Positions 4,859-6,864 of a stretch of DNA of 6,864 bases are shown here, in pieces. The position numbers and the translations under genes are program-made. The DNA is from JBQTKD01 sp052389435 (GTDB lineage: Bacteria; Actinomycetota; Actinomycetes; Sporichthyales; Sporichthyaceae): the NCBI GenBank assembly GCA_052389435.1, contig JBQTIB010000204.1, forward strand, positions 1-6,864, written 5' to 3'. Below the pieces are notes generated by a model. That model was not told the origin of the DNA and made no database searches. It saw nothing but the letters and a program-made list of their open reading frames with translations. Position 1 is the stretch's first letter, and each line of letters begins with the position of its first letter.

Positions 4859-5812
4859 TCAGACGCCCGCCCAGGCCTGTCCTGGGCGGGCGTTGTCGAT
4901 TGCGGCGACGAGGCAGGCCCGCGCCGTGGCCATCGACGGGCCGTACCAGGTGAGCTGACGCCCACTCACCAACGCGACGTCCAGGCCGGCGAACGCCTCC
5001 GGCCCGTCGCTCGCGGTGAACACGTACGGCTCGTCGGGCAGGATCACCAACTCCGCGCCGCGGGCGAACACGTCTTCCGGCGTGGCCTTCGGGTACCGGC
5101 CCGCGAGGTCGGCGGGCGGATCGTCGAAGACGTTGTCCAGGCCCATACGCGCGAGCACGTCGGTGGTGAAGGTGTCCGCGCCGGCGACCATCCACGGCCT
5201 GCGCCAGATCGGCACCGCCACCCGGCGGCGCACCGCCGGCGGCGGCTCGGCCCACGCGGCCTGGGCGGCGGCCAGCCACGGCGGCAGCCCCAGCCCGAGG
5301 GCCGCGAGCATCCGCTCCAGCGACGACAGCGCGGAGCCGACGTCGCGGATGTCGGTCGTCCAGACCGCCAACCCCGCCGAACGCAGCGCGTCGAGGTCCG
5401 GTTCGCGGTTCTCCTCGACGGCCACGAGCACCACGTCCGGCTTCAGCGCGGCGACCGCGGCCACGTCCGGGTTCTTGGTTCCGCCGATCCGCGGCACGTC
5501 CAACGACGGCGGATGCGTGCACCAGTCCGTGACGCCGACCAGCAGCTCCGGCGCGGTTTCGCCGATCGCCTCGGTCAGCGACGGGACCAGCGAAACGATC
5601 CGCCGCACCGACGCGGCCGGCGAGTGCCGCACGCCGAGGTCGTCCACAGCCTCGACGCCGTCCTGCCCGCCGTACGAGCGGCCGCCGGGGCCGAGACCGT
5701 CGAGGAGCGGGCCCGCCACACGGTCGCCGCCGCGCGAGGTACCGCCGGAGTCGACGACGGCGGCGGGCCGGTCGGCGCCGACGGAACGGTCGCTTTGGGG
5801 CGAGGTGCTCAT
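4859..5812 (-). CDS. BtuF-like helical-backbone metal receptor family protein, probably cytoplasmic
   Basis: The region from about residue 69 matches the class III (BtuF/FhuD-like) substrate-binding fold used for cobalamin, haem and ferric siderophores. It begins RRIVSLVPSLTEAI, then VGVTDWCTHPPS, IGGTKNPDVAAVAALKPDVVLV, a long backbone helix about 155-190, and a C-terminal lobe with GADTFTTDVLARMGLDNVF and VILPDEPYVF. The VDDLGVRHSPAA segment just before it is also typical of the family. The 317-residue reading has about 55 Gly/Ser/Asp-rich N-terminal residues with no signal peptide, lipobox or membrane segment, unlike exported binding proteins. Related unexported actinobacterial proteins exist; their role is unclear and no ABC transporter genes are adjacent. 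The start is uncertain: ATG at 5812 gives only a 20-bp gap to divergent map, while GTG codons beginning at 5719 or 5647 would remove much of the extension. The C-terminal codons overlap a terminator hairpin. Confidence 0.85.
   Translation of the reverse strand: MSTSPQSDRSVGADRPAAVVDSGGTSRGGDRVAGPLLDGLGPGGRSYGGQDGVEAVDDLGVRHSPAASVRRIVSLVPSLTEAIGETAPELLVGVTDWCTHPPSLDVPRIGGTKNPDVAAVAALKPDVVLVAVEENREPDLDALRSAGLAVWTTDIRDVGSALSSLERMLAALGLGLPPWLAAAQAAWAEPPPAVRRRVAVPIWRRPWMVAGADTFTTDVLARMGLDNVFDDPPADLAGRYPKATPEDVFARGAELVILPDEPYVFTASDGPEAFAGLDVALVSGRQLTWYGPSMATARACLVAAIDNARPGQAWAGV
4863..4893. terminator. Strong, probably bidirectional hairpin between convergent genes
   Basis: ACGCCCGCCCAGG (4863-4875) and CCTGGGCGGGCGT (4881-4893) form a perfect 13-bp stem with a five-base loop. 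It begins 19 bases after the stop of the rightward 90-aa gene. On the other strand it lies wholly inside the last codons of the leftward receptor-like gene, encoding part of its NARPGQAWAGV end. Only short T runs follow on either strand. Confidence 0.75.
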
Positions 5813-5815
5813 CGT

Positions 5816-5838
5816 TGCCTAGACTGCCAGGCATGCCT
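5816..5838 (+). promoter_or_regulatory. map -10 box and TGCCT/AGGCA dyads in a 20-bp divergent gap
   Basis: TAGACT at 5820-5825 matches TANNNT and ends seven bases before the map ATG at 5833, which suggests a leaderless transcript. TGCCT (5816-5820) and AGGCA (5829-5833) flank the box, and AGGCATGCCT (5829-5838) is a perfect ten-base palindrome over the start codon. These could be a repressor site or chance. Confidence 0.45.
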
Positions 5839-6678
5839 CTGGTCGCGGGAACCGTCTCCCCCCTGCGTTCCGTTCCCGCCTCGATCGAACGGCCGGAGTA
5901 CGTCGGCCGTTCGGCTCCGACGCCGTGGACGGGGACCGAGGTCAAGGACGCCGAGACGATCGAACGCATGCGCGCCGCCGGGCAGTTGGCCGGACGGGCG
6001 CTGCTGGAGGTCTCCAAGCACATCGCGCCGGGCGTCACGACGGACGAGCTGGACCGGATCGGCCACGAGTTCCTCCTCGACCACGGCGCCTACCCCTCCA
6101 CGCTCGGGTACCGGCACTGCCCCAAGTCGCTGTGCACCTCGGTCTACGAGGTCGTCTGCCACGGCATCCCCGACTCCCGGGCCCTTCTCGACGGGGACAT
6201 CGTCAACGTCGACATCACCGCCTTCCTCGACGGCGTCCACGGCGACACCGACGCGACCTACCCGGTCGGCGACATCGACGAGGAGTCCCGCCTGCTGATC
6301 GAGCGCACGCACGAGGCGATGCACCGCGGCATCCGCGCGGTCAAGCCCGGCCGCCCGATCAACGTGATCGGCCGGGTCATCGAGGCCTACGCACAGCGCT
6401 TCGGCTACGGCGTGGTCCGCGAGTTCACCGGGCACGGCATCGGCGAGGCCTTCCACTCCGGCCTGGTCGTCCCGCACTACGACACCGACGAGTACGCGGT
6501 GACGATCGAGCCCGGGATGACCTTCACGATCGAGCCGATGCTGACCCTGGGCTCCGCGGCCTGGGACATGTGGGAAGACGGCTGGACCGTGGTCACCAGG
6601 GACCGGAGGCGCTCGGCCCAGTTCGAGCACACGATCCTGGTCACCGACGACGGCGCCGAAATTCTGACGCTCCCGTAG
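5833..6678 (+). CDS. map: Methionine aminopeptidase, type I with N-terminal extension (MapB/MetAP1c-like)
   Basis: This enzyme removes the initiator methionine from nascent proteins in the cytoplasm. The 281-residue protein has the pita-bread fold, with metal ligands D127 (NVDITA), D138 (HGDTDAT), H201 (TGHGIG), E234 (FTIEP) and E265 (QFEHT). Substrate-site histidines are H110 (VVCHGIP) and H208 (FHSG). The first 40 or so residues form an extension ending in RPEYVG, like that of Mycobacterium tuberculosis MapB (Rv2861c, from memory). The proline-rich PxxP motif described there is not evident here, where the segment reads SPLRSVP. The length is close to the mycobacterial enzyme's roughly 285. 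The ATG at 5833 is favoured because a -10 box lies just upstream; a TTG at 5815 would add six residues but would overlap that box. The gene is divergent from the receptor-like gene with a 20-bp gap, and a strong hairpin follows it. Confidence 0.96.
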   Translation: MPLVAGTVSPLRSVPASIERPEYVGRSAPTPWTGTEVKDAETIERMRAAGQLAGRALLEVSKHIAPGVTTDELDRIGHEFLLDHGAYPSTLGYRHCPKSLCTSVYEVVCHGIPDSRALLDGDIVNVDITAFLDGVHGDTDATYPVGDIDEESRLLIERTHEAMHRGIRAVKPGRPINVIGRVIEAYAQRFGYGVVREFTGHGIGEAFHSGLVVPHYDTDEYAVTIEPGMTFTIEPMLTLGSAAWDMWEDGWTVVTRDRRRSAQFEHTILVTDDGAEILTLP

Positions 6679-6686
6679 CGACGCGC

Positions 6687-6720
6687 AGCGGCGCCGGACG
6701 CAATCGCGTCCGGCGCCGCT
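6687..6720 (+). terminator. Rho-independent-type hairpin after map
   Basis: AGCGGCGCCGGACGC (6687-6701) and its exact complement at 6706-6720 form a perfect 15-bp stem with the loop AATC. It starts eight bases after the map stop codon. Only TCGTCG follows instead of a T-tract, which is common in actinobacteria. The insertion sequence end lies about 20 bases further on. Confidence 0.85.
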
Positions 6721-6741
6721 TCGTCGGCTGTGCGGGTGCTA

Positions 6742-6864
6742 GGGCGTGTCTCCTTATTCGAGTAGCCAGATGGTGATGGCTCGCAGGACGACGCCACCGC
6801 GGTAGGTGAGTGCGAGCTTGTCGTAGCGGGTGGCCAATCCTCGCCACTGCTTGAAAACGTTGAA
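6742..6864 (-). mobile_element. 3' end of an IS5-family insertion sequence, cut by the window edge
   Basis: The element's outer end reads GGGCGTGTCTCC on the plus strand, beginning at 6742 or 6743, an end sequence typical of actinobacterial IS5-family (IS427-like) elements. It is followed at once by the transposase stop codon. The bases CTAG (6739-6742) or TA (6740-6741) at the junction fit the target preferences of that group. The other end is outside the window, so completeness is unknown. Confidence 0.8.
6754..6864 (-). CDS. IS5-family DDE transposase, C-terminal 36 residues (partial)
   Basis: Read leftward from the window edge, this frame encodes FNVFKQWRGLATRYDK and then LALTYRGGVVLRAITIWLLE before a TAA stop at 6754-6756. 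The KQWRGLATRYDK...YRG block is the characteristic C-terminal end of IS5-family transposases in actinobacteria, where a conserved R/K-rich helix follows the last catalytic glutamate. The catalytic DDE residues themselves lie upstream, beyond the window. The frame is open to the edge and may well belong to an intact element. The stop codon sits about ten bases inside the terminal inverted repeat boundary, as usual for compact insertion sequences. Many such elements split the transposase into two frames, which cannot be judged here. Confidence 0.85.
   Translation of the reverse strand, partial: FNVFKQWRGLATRYDKLALTYRGGVVLRAITIWLLE

Noticed and set aside
5016..5822. 268-residue plus-strand frame opposite the receptor-like gene
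   Set aside because: Ser/Thr/Arg-rich antisense translation with no domain, opposite a well-supported gene.
4767..6038. 423-residue minus-strand frame overlapping the receptor-like gene
   Set aside because: It is an Arg/Gly-rich out-of-frame shadow crossing two real genes. The frame at 4859-5812 carries the family motifs instead.
1..6864. tRNA, rRNA, CRISPR arrays and known riboswitches
   Set aside because: No cloverleaf-like segment, regularly spaced repeats or recognisable aptamer sequence was seen on either strand.

Overview
The window is a piece of chromosome from a high-GC actinobacterium. Codons favour G or C in third position. The gene set is typical of that phylum: glutamine-dependent NadE, PanB, a mycobacterial-type methionine aminopeptidase with an N-terminal extension, and a winged-helix/DUF559-like endonuclease protein. 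Two genes also appear to start directly downstream of a TANNNT box. The nadE-panB-map grouping recalls Frankia/Sporichthya/Streptomyces-like lineages, but the genus cannot be fixed from the sequence alone.

Layout: a GC-rich hairpin (about 14-56) ends a leftward 68-residue helix-hairpin-helix-like protein (63-269). A 103-bp divergent intergenic region separates it from nadE (373-2139, rightward). Next comes a cassette: an orphan AbiEi-type winged-helix plus nuclease-like protein (2314-3360), flanked on both sides by an approximately 84-bp imperfect inverted repeat (2141-2224 and 3374-3457, about 80% identical by hand alignment) and preceded by two adjacent perfect dyads (2274-2306). Rightward panB (3561-4394) and an unrecognised 90-residue protein (4571-4843) follow. 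A strong hairpin (4863-4893) separates these from a leftward BtuF-like metal/cobalamin-receptor-fold protein (4859-5812) and lies inside that gene's last codons. Rightward map (5833-6678) starts only 20 bp from the divergent receptor gene and ends in a 15-bp-stem hairpin (6687-6720). The window closes with the 3' end of a leftward IS5-family insertion sequence, cut by the window edge.

Functionally, nadE (NAD) and panB (pantothenate/CoA) are cofactor biosynthesis genes and map is housekeeping N-terminal methionine removal. The genes look individually transcribed rather than forming one operon. The accessory signal is the inverted-repeat-flanked endonuclease/winged-helix cassette between nadE and panB. 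It has the outline of a small mobile or self-regulated selfish unit and is the part most worth following up.
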